The translations under genes were made by a program, and so were the position numbers. A stretch of DNA of 64,000 nucleotides from Bog-532 sp963833835 (GTDB lineage: Bacteria; Actinomycetota; Actinomycetes; Streptosporangiales; Streptosporangiaceae), in assembly GCA_963833835.1 (NCBI GenBank), contig CAWHZI010000008.1:992001-1056000 (forward strand), written 5' to 3'. Under the pieces are notes generated by a model. It ran no database searches. It was not told the DNA's origin and saw only the letters and a list, made by a program, of their open reading frames with translations. Within the stretch, counting starts at the first letter, position 1. Every line of letters starts with the position of its first letter. This document shows, one piece after another, positions 34,331-42,123 of the stretch.

Positions 34331-36568
34331 AGGTTCGTCAGGCGTCAGCTCATCAGCAGAAAGAGCGGCCGCGGCACGCCAGGCTCCGGGGCAGTCAAGG
34401 GCACGATGGGCGTAGTCGACGGCCAAGAGATTGTCTTCGATCCAGTCGTCATATTTGGCTGTTGCCTTGTTCGCAATGCCGACGGCGAGCACGACTGGAT
34501 CGGCAGGTCCCGCAGCGGCGAGTCGCTGAAGATGGCCTCGCACGAGATCAGTAGTGGCTTTGGACACCGTGATAACCAAGCCATCATCGCTGGCATCAAG
34601 GCCTGCTGCGCACAGCTGGGCAACTAGCGTCGTCGTGGCAGGGCTGCCAGCCCAAGGGAAAAGCACCGTATCCTGGCCTGCGTAGAGGATGCCATGGTCG
34701 GCTAGGCGGTAGCGAGCGTAGGCAGCCCTTGCTTCGCTGAGCAGGCTAACCGCGGCGGCGGATAGGTAACCCGGATCCCTTTGCGATGCGAGCACTGAGC
34801 GCATTTCGGCTCGGACTCGGTCATGTACGCCAGCAGCGCCTCCGCCGAAGAGAGGTGGCCGACCGCCGGCCGCTGGCGCTACTTCGACTATTTTGTGAGT
34901 GTGGTCGATTGAGGAGACTTTCCAGCGCCGACCGCCGAACACCAGAAGCACGCCAACGTAAAGCGTACGGTCCACTGGGATAGCGCCAAGCTGACGGCCG
35001 TTCATGAACAGCCGGTATTCTTCGGCGGCCGCGAAGGCTGCGTAGAAGCTGTAGTGGTTGACGGTACGCTCGCCGATTGACCCAAGCAGCAAGGTGCCAT
35101 CTGAGGCCTGGCAGAGGACGTCATTGGTGCCTAGGCCACGAAGTAGCGTAACGAACTGTGTCTGCGATACCGCGGTAAACGGGCTTCCTGGCCCGCACAA
35201 TGCGTCGTAGGCCGCTACGGCGGTGACGCCGCCGTGCTGGGCGATAGCTGACAGCAATTGCTGGATCAGCGTGGAGAAGTGAGGTGCGTCCTGATCGGGC
35301 GGCTCGCACCATCCGGCCAGCAAGAGATTCAGGGTCGCGATGCTCTGGATAAGTTCGGAGCGAAGCTGGTCAGGGAGCGACAAGCGCTGATCGACCGCTG
35401 GCTCGGTGATGTAGATGCGCAAAATGGCGGGTTCGTCTCGTCGGCCGGAACGGCCTAGGCGCTGACGAAGCGCCGCCACGGACGGTGGTGCGTCTACCTG
35501 GGCGACTGAATGGACGCTGCCGATATCGATGCCCATTTCCAGGGTCGTGGTGGCGACAGCGGTTGTGGGCCGCCCGGAGTCTTTCAGGGCGGCTTCGACA
35601 TCTTCTCTGAGCTCTTTGGACAGGCTGCCGTGATGAGGCAGGAATTCGTTTGGTACTCCGGCTGCCTCGCTCATGTCACGCAGCCGGGCCGCAAGTAGTT
35701 CAACCCGCGACCGAGCGTTGGCGAATACGAGGTTGTCGTTACCTCGCAGCGCCCGGTAAAGGTCAACAGCGACTTGCTGATCATCCGGCTCTTCATCGTC
35801 TTCGTGGCTAGCCTGTGCCGGGCTGCTTAGATAGCCGCGGACTTGCACCGCTATCTCCTGTCCGCCCTGAGCAGAGCAAATGCACTGAACTGTCGCTGCC
35901 TCACCGGGGCGCAGCGCATCGGCGGCTAGGCTCATGTCGCCGAGGGTCGCTGACAGCCCGACGCGGGGCACCCGGCGGCGGATGGCAAGCTCCACGCGGT
36001 GCATCAAGCTGCGCAGCTGCGCACCTCGCTCGGTGCCGAGGAATGCATGCAATTCGTCAACTACCATGTATTGCAGGCCTGCGAGTAGCGAGCCGACTGC
36101 CCGGCCCCGCACAACGAAGAGTGCCTCGAGAGATTCCGGCGTAATGAGCAGAATTCCATCTGGGTGCTTCAGAGCCGCAGACTTCTTCGAACCCGGAACA
36201 TCACCATGCCAGCGATGGACTGGGATATCGAGCTGCTCACACAAACTGGACAATCTATTGAACTGATCATTGATCAAGGCTTTAAGCGGTGCAACATAGA
36301 GGACGCGGATACCCGGCTCTGGGGGTGCGTCGGTGGCCAGACGCGAGCAGATTGGCAGGAAAGCCGCTTCTGTTTTCCCGGCGGCCGTCGCAGCGGCGAT
36401 GATCACGTCATCGACGCCAGCGAGCAGGACCGGGATGGCAGCCTCCTGAGCATCGCGGAGAGATTGCCATCCCTGGTTGTACACCCATCGGCGGACCGGT
36501 GCGGCCAGCAAGTCAAAGGCTTGACTTGCCGCAGGTGGACCGCTAGAGACGGAAGGTGGTGAGCTCAT
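34310..36568 (-). CDS. Lhr-like DEAD/DEAH helicase (SngC/BrxHI-like)
   Basis: The product has 752 residues and superfamily 2 motifs: Q-region LRDAQEAAIPVLL, motif I AAATAAGKTEAA, Ia YVAPLKALINDQF, motif II VVDELHAFLG, motif III GLSATLGD, motif V TTTLEMGIDIG and motif VI LRQRLGRSGRRDE. A further 300 residues form the Lhr-type winged-helix and accessory domains. ATG 36568 is chosen because it overlaps the end of the DUF2791 gene by 26 bases and the text upstream is noise. It is the third gene of the TerB operon and matches the helicase of Shango; type 2 BREX carries a related BrxD-BrxHI pair. Confidence 0.88.
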   Translation of the reverse strand: MSSPPSVSSGPPAASQAFDLLAAPVRRWVYNQGWQSLRDAQEAAIPVLLAGVDDVIIAAATAAGKTEAAFLPICSRLATDAPPEPGIRVLYVAPLKALINDQFNRLSSLCEQLDIPVHRWHGDVPGSKKSAALKHPDGILLITPESLEALFVVRGRAVGSLLAGLQYMVVDELHAFLGTERGAQLRSLMHRVELAIRRRVPRVGLSATLGDMSLAADALRPGEAATVQCICSAQGGQEIAVQVRGYLSSPAQASHEDDEEPDDQQVAVDLYRALRGNDNLVFANARSRVELLAARLRDMSEAAGVPNEFLPHHGSLSKELREDVEAALKDSGRPTTAVATTTLEMGIDIGSVHSVAQVDAPPSVAALRQRLGRSGRRDEPAILRIYITEPAVDQRLSLPDQLRSELIQSIATLNLLLAGWCEPPDQDAPHFSTLIQQLLSAIAQHGGVTAVAAYDALCGPGSPFTAVSQTQFVTLLRGLGTNDVLCQASDGTLLLGSIGERTVNHYSFYAAFAAAEEYRLFMNGRQLGAIPVDRTLYVGVLLVFGGRRWKVSSIDHTHKIVEVAPAAGGRPPLFGGGAAGVHDRVRAEMRSVLASQRDPGYLSAAAVSLLSEARAAYARYRLADHGILYAGQDTVLFPWAGSPATTTLVAQLCAAGLDASDDGLVITVSKATTDLVRGHLQRLAAAGPADPVVLAVGIANKATAKYDDWIEDNLLAVDYAHRALDCPGAWRAAAALSADELTPDEPLVSRLA

Positions 36569-37919
36569 CGTCGGTGCCGCCGCCTGGACGCAATACAGAA
36601 ACCGGCGCAAGCGCATGGCCCCCGTCGGCGTCGTCAGCAAGAGGCTCAAGGTCTGGATTGCGCTCGGTGACCAGCTCGATCTGGCCGACAATGCTGCGCC
36701 AATCGGCTTCTGGATTCTGGTCGAGCACGGCGAGCAGGTTAAGAAATTCCTTGATAGTGGTCCGTGGGGTCCGGAAGTAGGCGTCACCGACACGGTTAGC
36801 GCAGTGAGCCATAAAGGCAGGCAGTGCTTCGTCGGGAATCAGATAACGCGACGGGTCGCCGCCGGCGTAGACGTGTCTCAGCTTGCCCAGTAGCACGTAC
36901 ATGTCTTCGGGCGTGAGATTCGGTAGCCGCAGCACAGGGCCGGTATGGTCCGCGAGCCCACCGACCGCGAAGCTGTTCTCCGCAAGGCGGCTGCGGAGCG
37001 CGTCGTAGCTGTACAGGCCGCGCCGCGTATCCATCAGCAGTTCAGACGTGCCGCTGAACACGACACCGAGCCCGGCTGCTCGGCCCTGCAGGCAGTCATT
37101 GACCATACGCAGCACCTGCTCGTAGTTACCGTTGCGCGCCACGGTGTTCGCGAGCTTGTACAGGTTGACCATCTCATCGATGCACACGATGAGGCCGCTG
37201 AAGCCGGCCAAGCGAACGAATTGGGCTAGCAGCTTCAGCGAGTCGTAGACGTTAGCGTCATCGATGATGGTGCGAACGCCGAGCGCTTTGCGGGCGTCGG
37301 TTTTGGTGGAGAACTCGCCGCGCAGCCACCGGATCGCATCAGCCATCAGTTGGTCGTTGCCAGTGTCATGACCGGCCCAGTACTCGCCAATGACCTGGGC
37401 GAAGTCATAGCCGCCGACCATCTGCGACAGGTTCTCAAGCCTGTCCGCGATGACCGCACCGGCGCTGACACCACGACTGCGGGCAGCGGACTGCGCGGTG
37501 GTGACGAATCGGTCGACGACGCCCGGCAGGGCACCGCCGTCAGGAGTCGAGCGGGTCGCGAGATTCCGCATCAGCTCGGCATACAGTCCGCGGGCCAGGC
37601 CGCTGGTTGATTGCAAGCGCCGGTCTGGGGTCAGGTCAGCCGTGGCTGTGACGAGCTTTTTCTCCGCCGCGATCGACGCGGTCAGGCGAAGAAAGAAGGT
37701 CTTCCCGGCGCCGTAATCACCGATCACGAACCGAATCATCGACCCGCCGTCCGCGACCCGTTCAAGGTCATGGGCAATGGCAGCCACTTCATCGGCCCGG
37801 CCCACCTGGATGTGCGCGAAGCCTCGCGGCGGGACGACGCCTGACCGTAGTGAGCTGATGATGGAGTCACGGTCACGCGGCCGCAGCCGCAACGGCGCCA
37901 CGGGCGCGGGGTCGGTCAT
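36543..37919 (-). CDS. DUF2791 (BrxD-like) P-loop ATPase (SngB-like)
   Basis: The product has 458 residues. Near residue 65 the P-loop FVIGDYGAGKTFFLRL is followed by a helical lid. Near residue 240, GLIVCIDEMVNLYKLAN is Walker B with the DUF2791-specific helix, and VVFSGTSELLMDTRRGLYSY plays the sensor role. The opening PRDRDSIISSLRSGVVPPRG is characteristic of the BREX-system ATP-binding family. Such ATPases occur with TerB-C proteins and Lhr helicases. It overlaps the TerB gene by 4 bases and the helicase by 26. Confidence 0.9.
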   Translation of the reverse strand: MTDPAPVAPLRLRPRDRDSIISSLRSGVVPPRGFAHIQVGRADEVAAIAHDLERVADGGSMIRFVIGDYGAGKTFFLRLTASIAAEKKLVTATADLTPDRRLQSTSGLARGLYAELMRNLATRSTPDGGALPGVVDRFVTTAQSAARSRGVSAGAVIADRLENLSQMVGGYDFAQVIGEYWAGHDTGNDQLMADAIRWLRGEFSTKTDARKALGVRTIIDDANVYDSLKLLAQFVRLAGFSGLIVCIDEMVNLYKLANTVARNGNYEQVLRMVNDCLQGRAAGLGVVFSGTSELLMDTRRGLYSYDALRSRLAENSFAVGGLADHTGPVLRLPNLTPEDMYVLLGKLRHVYAGGDPSRYLIPDEALPAFMAHCANRVGDAYFRTPRTTIKEFLNLLAVLDQNPEADWRSIVGQIELVTERNPDLEPLADDADGGHALAPVSVLRPGGGTDDELTTFRL

Positions 37920-39775
37920 CCCAAAATCTCCTTAAGGGCGTAAGGGTTGATCTCAATCGGGTCGGTGCCCTCCCAGACCGGTTCACCGACGGTCTCGAAG
38001 GCGACTTCATTAATGATCTCGAGCGCGCCATCGGGCAGCAGGCCAAACTGCATCGCGATAGCCTCCAGGTCACCACGGGACCAACTCGGCTTCTCAGCGA
38101 GCTTGCCCAGGAAAGTACGGTGCGGTGCATCTAGCGCAACCGCACCCTCATTTCGGTTGTCCCGGACGTCCGGGACAGAAGAGACGGCCGACTGGGCCGA
38201 CGTGTCGTCATCTGCGAAGATCTGCGCAAGGTAGGACGATGCTCGCACGGATTCTGCCATCCGGGCCTCGATCAACTGTGGATCCAGGACCACGGTGGCG
38301 ACGTTGTGATGCTCCTCGGGTTGCGTACGCGGAATTGCGTAAGGACGAGATGGCGCGCCTGCCGTCCGCAGGCGTGCCAGGTTCTCATCGTCGGTGACGT
38401 GAAGCTGGCCATCCACAGCCGATCGTGAAAGACCGAGGGCATCAAACCAGCGCGTCAGGCGATCGGTCTTCGCGTGGGCGACACTCCCACCTGAAGCAGC
38501 CAAAGCCCACAGCAGATCCCTTACATCTCGTCGCTGAGCCTCAGGAAGCTGGTTCACATGCTCGCGCAACGCCTCGAAGGCGGGCGGCTCTGCAAGAACC
38601 CACATCAGATGCGCCCGCAGGCGCTGACGCTCACTGTCAGTCAGGCCGGGAGCCAGAATCACCCGACGCTCTAGCACATCCCGCTCAGCTGGTGCAAGCC
38701 TGCCATCGATCGAGGCAACTGACGCGCTGAGCTGAATCAATGTGACGGCGGCCGCGTACTCGTCACTCGGAGTACTAATGCGGTCCACCGCATGACGGAA
38801 CAGTACGACTTGCACGTGGCCCGTTGCCGCCGGGCCGCCGAACCTAACATCCGGTTCCATCCCGATGCCGTGCGGTTCAAAGGCGCGGGCTAGAAGCAGA
38901 GCGTCTGATTTCCCCGCCCAGTTGCGGGCCGTTGCTGCCGACCATCGCGCCTGAAGCTCCGCGGCGGCCACTGTCGCGAATTGCAACCGCTCTAGTGTGT
39001 CCTGAGCCCAACTCAGCATTCCTTGCGCGGCCGCGGCTATCGGGCTCTCGATCCTGTCAGGAGGCGGCGCCGAGGCGGCAGCCGTCCCGGCGGTATCTGC
39101 TTGCGGTTGAAGGGAGCGGCTCAAGGCATCAAGATCCGCACGAACCTCACCGGCCAGATCGCGGAGCTTAGCCGATTCGGTCTGCACCGCTTGCAGGTAT
39201 GCCGTGGCCTGCACCGTCTGCCGCTCAACGTGGGCCAGCTCAGCTTCGACGGCCGAGAGCCGTGCCCGCAGCTGTGCCTGAGCCCGCTCAATCTCCGCGG
39301 TGCGCTCAGCCACGTCCGTTCCCATCGGGGCCATCAGATGCTCGCGTGGCTGTTCACTCTCGCCGACCAGGGCATCATGCGCCTGGGCCTGATCCCGGCT
39401 AGCTCCCGGGACGACATCCAGTCGGTTGTGACTGTCAAACCGGCCGACCTCTTCGTCCAGCGCTGAGTGGAGCGGCCCGGATGCTGGTCCTAGAGGGAGC
39501 GAATGCTCAGCGCTGACAGTAGGTGTATGGACCTCGGGGACGATGTCGACTGCATCGTCCGAAATTTCCCTGCGGTGTTTGCCTCCCGTCTCCAGCGATG
39601 TCGCGGCGGGGTCAGGATCATCGGCAAAGCGAGTAGTAGCCCACGTATCGTCAACCCACAGCTGCCATCCTGGAGGAGGTGCTGGCCATTCAGGCGGAGG
39701 CCGCCATCCCGGGGTCGGTACCCAGCCCGGCGGTGGGGTAGGCCAGTTCGGCGGTGGATTGAACCGGTATCCCAT
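37916..39775 (-). CDS. TerB/TerB-C protein with Pro-Trp repeats and coiled coil (SngA-like)
   Basis: The product has about 619 residues. The first 50 carry repeated PPGW/PxW units (FNPPPNWPTPPPGW). A coiled coil lies near 150-230 (RTAEIERAQAQLRARLSAVE). A TerB fold near 330-430 contains LIQLSASVASIDGRLAPAER, with the Asp that in TerB binds metal. The TerB-C domain closes the protein (GVPVW-like EPVWEGTDPIEINPYALKEI). It is the first gene of the operon and probably the sensor or scaffold. I chose ATG 39775 because the Pro-Trp repeats begin at once; 39781 and 39811 are alternatives and no start has a strong ribosome site. Confidence 0.82.
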   Translation of the reverse strand: MGYRFNPPPNWPTPPPGWVPTPGWRPPPEWPAPPPGWQLWVDDTWATTRFADDPDPAATSLETGGKHRREISDDAVDIVPEVHTPTVSAEHSLPLGPASGPLHSALDEEVGRFDSHNRLDVVPGASRDQAQAHDALVGESEQPREHLMAPMGTDVAERTAEIERAQAQLRARLSAVEAELAHVERQTVQATAYLQAVQTESAKLRDLAGEVRADLDALSRSLQPQADTAGTAAASAPPPDRIESPIAAAAQGMLSWAQDTLERLQFATVAAAELQARWSAATARNWAGKSDALLLARAFEPHGIGMEPDVRFGGPAATGHVQVVLFRHAVDRISTPSDEYAAAVTLIQLSASVASIDGRLAPAERDVLERRVILAPGLTDSERQRLRAHLMWVLAEPPAFEALREHVNQLPEAQRRDVRDLLWALAASGGSVAHAKTDRLTRWFDALGLSRSAVDGQLHVTDDENLARLRTAGAPSRPYAIPRTQPEEHHNVATVVLDPQLIEARMAESVRASSYLAQIFADDDTSAQSAVSSVPDVRDNRNEGAVALDAPHRTFLGKLAEKPSWSRGDLEAIAMQFGLLPDGALEIINEVAFETVGEPVWEGTDPIEINPYALKEILG

Positions 39776-40277
39776 CCCCATCTCGCAACCCGCCAGTGCG
39801 GCCTCAGACAACCCCCCGTGTCCGATACGAAGACCACGGCATTAGGTGATTATGCACCTATAAGGCGAAGCGCCGCAGCACAATCAGGCAGTACTCGGGC
39901 ACACGAGCACGCGAGGCATGCATGCGTGCGTTCAGCCACGTGGACGATCTACCGTGCGTCAGTTCGCTTCCGGTTACATGAACTGCCAGTCCCGGACAGC
40001 GCCACCTCGGTTCGCCCTGTACATGAGTCCGACGATACCGCCGACATCAGGACGAGGACCGAAAGTCATGATAAGTGACACAAACTCCTTTAAGGTGCTT
40101 TGATTCGCCATTAGCTAACAGCAGTAAATAATTATGATTACCGACGTTGCTGTAACTCGTGGTAGACGCCTCAGGCCTGTATAGGGCCGAAAAATAGCCG
40201 GGACGTCGCTTCCTACGTCTGCCAGGTAGCGCGGATGGATCCTCCCCGCTAGTCTTCCGCCGACGGCAGGAGGCCAA
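39776..40277. other. Divergent regulatory region between the TerB operon and the HIRAN gene
   Basis: About 500 bases without a supportable gene. TAGGTG (39843-39848) and CACCTA (39855-39860) form a small inverted repeat about 70 bases before the TerB start, a possible operator. A strongly A+T-rich stretch at 40100-40140 contains TTGATT and TAAATA and may hold the HIRAN promoter. GCAGGAGGCC precedes ATG 40278. Confidence 0.45.
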
Positions 40278-41462
40278 ATGGGGTTGTTGGACCGCCTGAG
40301 AGGCGGACACGGTGAATCTTCGCGGCACGTCGAAGTGGAGGCGACCACCCAGCCGGTGTCCTTGCTGGATGGGCATGATGATCTTGAGGTTGTCGGCGAG
40401 AGCTGGTATCAGGACGTTCTGTGGCGCCTGTCTGGCGGAACTGTTGGAGACCGCATCCGTCACGACATTGTGGCTGTGCTAGTGCCAGAGCCGACAAACC
40501 CGCACGATACAAACGCCATTTCCGTTCAGATCGGCGGCCACATTATCGGCTATCTGTCCCGGGCAACTGCGCAAGAGTATCTACCAGGCCTTCAGCGGCT
40601 GATGTCTGTGCGCGCCAGTCATATCGGCCTACGCGGCGTCATTGTGGGCGGCGGGTATTACGACGATGGGCCAGGGCGCCTGGGAGTGTGGCTGGACCAC
40701 AATCCTGCCGACTTTGGTATCAAGCCAGCCTCCACGCCGACGCCGCCGGGGCACTCAAGTGCCGACGGTGTTATGCGAACCGGCTTTACCGAGGCCTGGC
40801 TTACCGATGCCGAGGATGACTCGTATGACCTGTCGTGGTTTAACGACCTCCCGGAGGCTGACAGGCCCGCGATTGCGAAACTCCGCGCGTTGCTCGCTCG
40901 CGATCCCGATCTCATAGATCGCCACTTCCAGTTCGCTGAGCTGGAGGCACGGCTATACCGGTCACGTGTCCTGTATGAGTCAGCTCTGGCCGAATATGAT
41001 GACGCCTGCGAACGCCATGACGCGGAGATGGACGGCATCTGCGCAGCGTTTATGGCCAAGTGGGGCAAGATCCCGTTGCTGGATACGTACCGCCAGATGG
41101 CAATACGCCAGCAGAAGAAGCAAGACTGGCAGGCCTGTAAGTGGTGGGCTGAACGCGGGCTGACGTTGTACGGGCAAGGCGCGGCACGGGAATCGGCTGT
41201 CGAAGATCTCGTCAAGCGCCGTAACCGAGCAATCGCGAAACTTGATGGGGCTGCCAGGCCAGAGAGCCGGGTTCGGGTGGAACGCCGCCAAACTACCGTG
41301 GTGGCCAGAAATCCGACGGAGGGCATGGCCGGTTCGGTCGGTCAAGATGGCGAGCTTGAAGTCCTTGTCTGCCAGCAATGCAATCGCCGCTTCGAGCGCA
41401 TGCGAGTCCGCGGCCGCAAACCTACGCTTTGCCCGACATGCCGCACGATAGCTAAAGCTTGA
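40278..41462 (+). CDS. HIRAN-like protein with C-terminal zinc ribbon
   Basis: The product has 394 residues. Near residues 35-125 there is a HIRAN-like domain: VVGESWYQDVLWRL, VLVPEPTNPHDTNAISVQIG and HIIGYLSRATAQEYLPGL. HIRAN recognises single-stranded or damaged DNA ends in Rad5/HLTF-type proteins. The middle is helical and charged (LLARDPDLIDRHFQFAELEA). The end has a zinc ribbon, CQQCNRRFERM and CPTC. AGGAGG stands 5 bases upstream of the ATG. It is divergent from the TerB operon and is the last intact gene of element A, so it may be a DNA-end accessory factor or an independent cargo gene. Confidence 0.72.
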   Translation: MGLLDRLRGGHGESSRHVEVEATTQPVSLLDGHDDLEVVGESWYQDVLWRLSGGTVGDRIRHDIVAVLVPEPTNPHDTNAISVQIGGHIIGYLSRATAQEYLPGLQRLMSVRASHIGLRGVIVGGGYYDDGPGRLGVWLDHNPADFGIKPASTPTPPGHSSADGVMRTGFTEAWLTDAEDDSYDLSWFNDLPEADRPAIAKLRALLARDPDLIDRHFQFAELEARLYRSRVLYESALAEYDDACERHDAEMDGICAAFMAKWGKIPLLDTYRQMAIRQQKKQDWQACKWWAERGLTLYGQGAARESAVEDLVKRRNRAIAKLDGAARPESRVRVERRQTTVVARNPTEGMAGSVGQDGELEVLVCQQCNRRFERMRVRGRKPTLCPTCRTIAKA

Positions 41463-41576
41463 CGAGGATTTCTGGCTTAGCCGCATTGTCGTAGCGGCAG
41501 TCGGCGGATGCGATGAAGCGGCCGCCGATGTCCAGGATATCGAGTCGTTGTTGATCTTGGTTGGTCTGGGAGCCAT

Positions 41577-41757
41577 GGGAGCCAGAAACGGGAGCCAACG
41601 CAGGTCGACTCCCCCAGACTGGCCGCGACGCGCTTAGGGCGTTGTCGCAGCTAGCAGGCTCTTTGGCCGACTCCCTCGGACCTGGCCAGACGGGGCGTTC
41701 CTGCCTGGGGATCAAGGGGTCGCGGGTTCAATCCCGCCGTCCCGACTGGTCAGAGGG
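41577..41757. repeat. Right end of element A, repeated at the right end of element B
   Basis: This segment is about 80 percent alike by eye to 48931-49109, including GGGAGCCA-N5-GGGAGCCAACG, TTAGGGCGTTGT, GGCCGACTCCCTC and GGCGTTCCTGCCTGGGG, and both end in the att core. Two copies of one right end mean two related elements in tandem. Confidence 0.85.
41713..41757. repeat. Internal attachment site between elements A and B
   Basis: The 45 bases equal attL (17851-17896) except for one missing A in the T-loop (TTCAATCC instead of TTCAAATCC). The tRNA 5' half is absent, so it is not a tRNA gene. To its right the sequence again resembles the left end of element A (CTGGTCAGAGGGTT, then integrase 3' end). 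Confidence 0.9.
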
Positions 41758-41810
41758 TTGAAAGGTCTCTCTAAACGGTCTTCGGGAGCCCAGGGTTTCT
41801 CGGATCAGGC

Positions 41811-42107
41811 TTACGTCGGCTTGCCGGCGTTCGCCTTCAAAATGCGGTTCATGGCCGTGGCGGCCTTGGTGAGGGCGGGCCGGATCTCGTGCCGGTACAC
41901 CGTCTCAGATCGCTGATGTCCTCAAGGCGGACATCGTGCGCGCTGAGGATGGACACGAACGAATGCCGTAGCTCGCGAGGCGTCCAGCTCCCGCCGAGCC
42001 TCGCGGCCTTGGTGATCTTCTGAACTCCTTCCGCACGTGCCAGCGGCCCAGCGGTGTGCCGTCCTCACGGCAGAACGAGATCGTGCTCTTGCCAGGTCTC
42101 CCGCGTT
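41811..42107 (-). pseudogene. C-terminal integrase fragment of element B
   Basis: The minus strand retains the end of the same recombinase as at 17964: AELRHSFVSILSAHDVRLED, then a deletion of about 30 bases that removes the GHSSTSVTET part, then VYRHEIRPALTK and ATAMNRILKANAGKPT with stop TTA at 41811. Similarity ends near 42107, 17 bases from the GH65 stop codon. The enzyme is non-functional. Confidence 0.85.
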
Positions 42108-42123
42108 GCTGCGCGCGCTGCTC

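Noticed and set aside
34310..39775. Type 2 BREX system
   Set aside because: The BrxD-like ATPase and helicase are present, but there is no PglZ, BrxC/PglY, methyltransferase or PglW; the TerB-C gene points to Shango-like.
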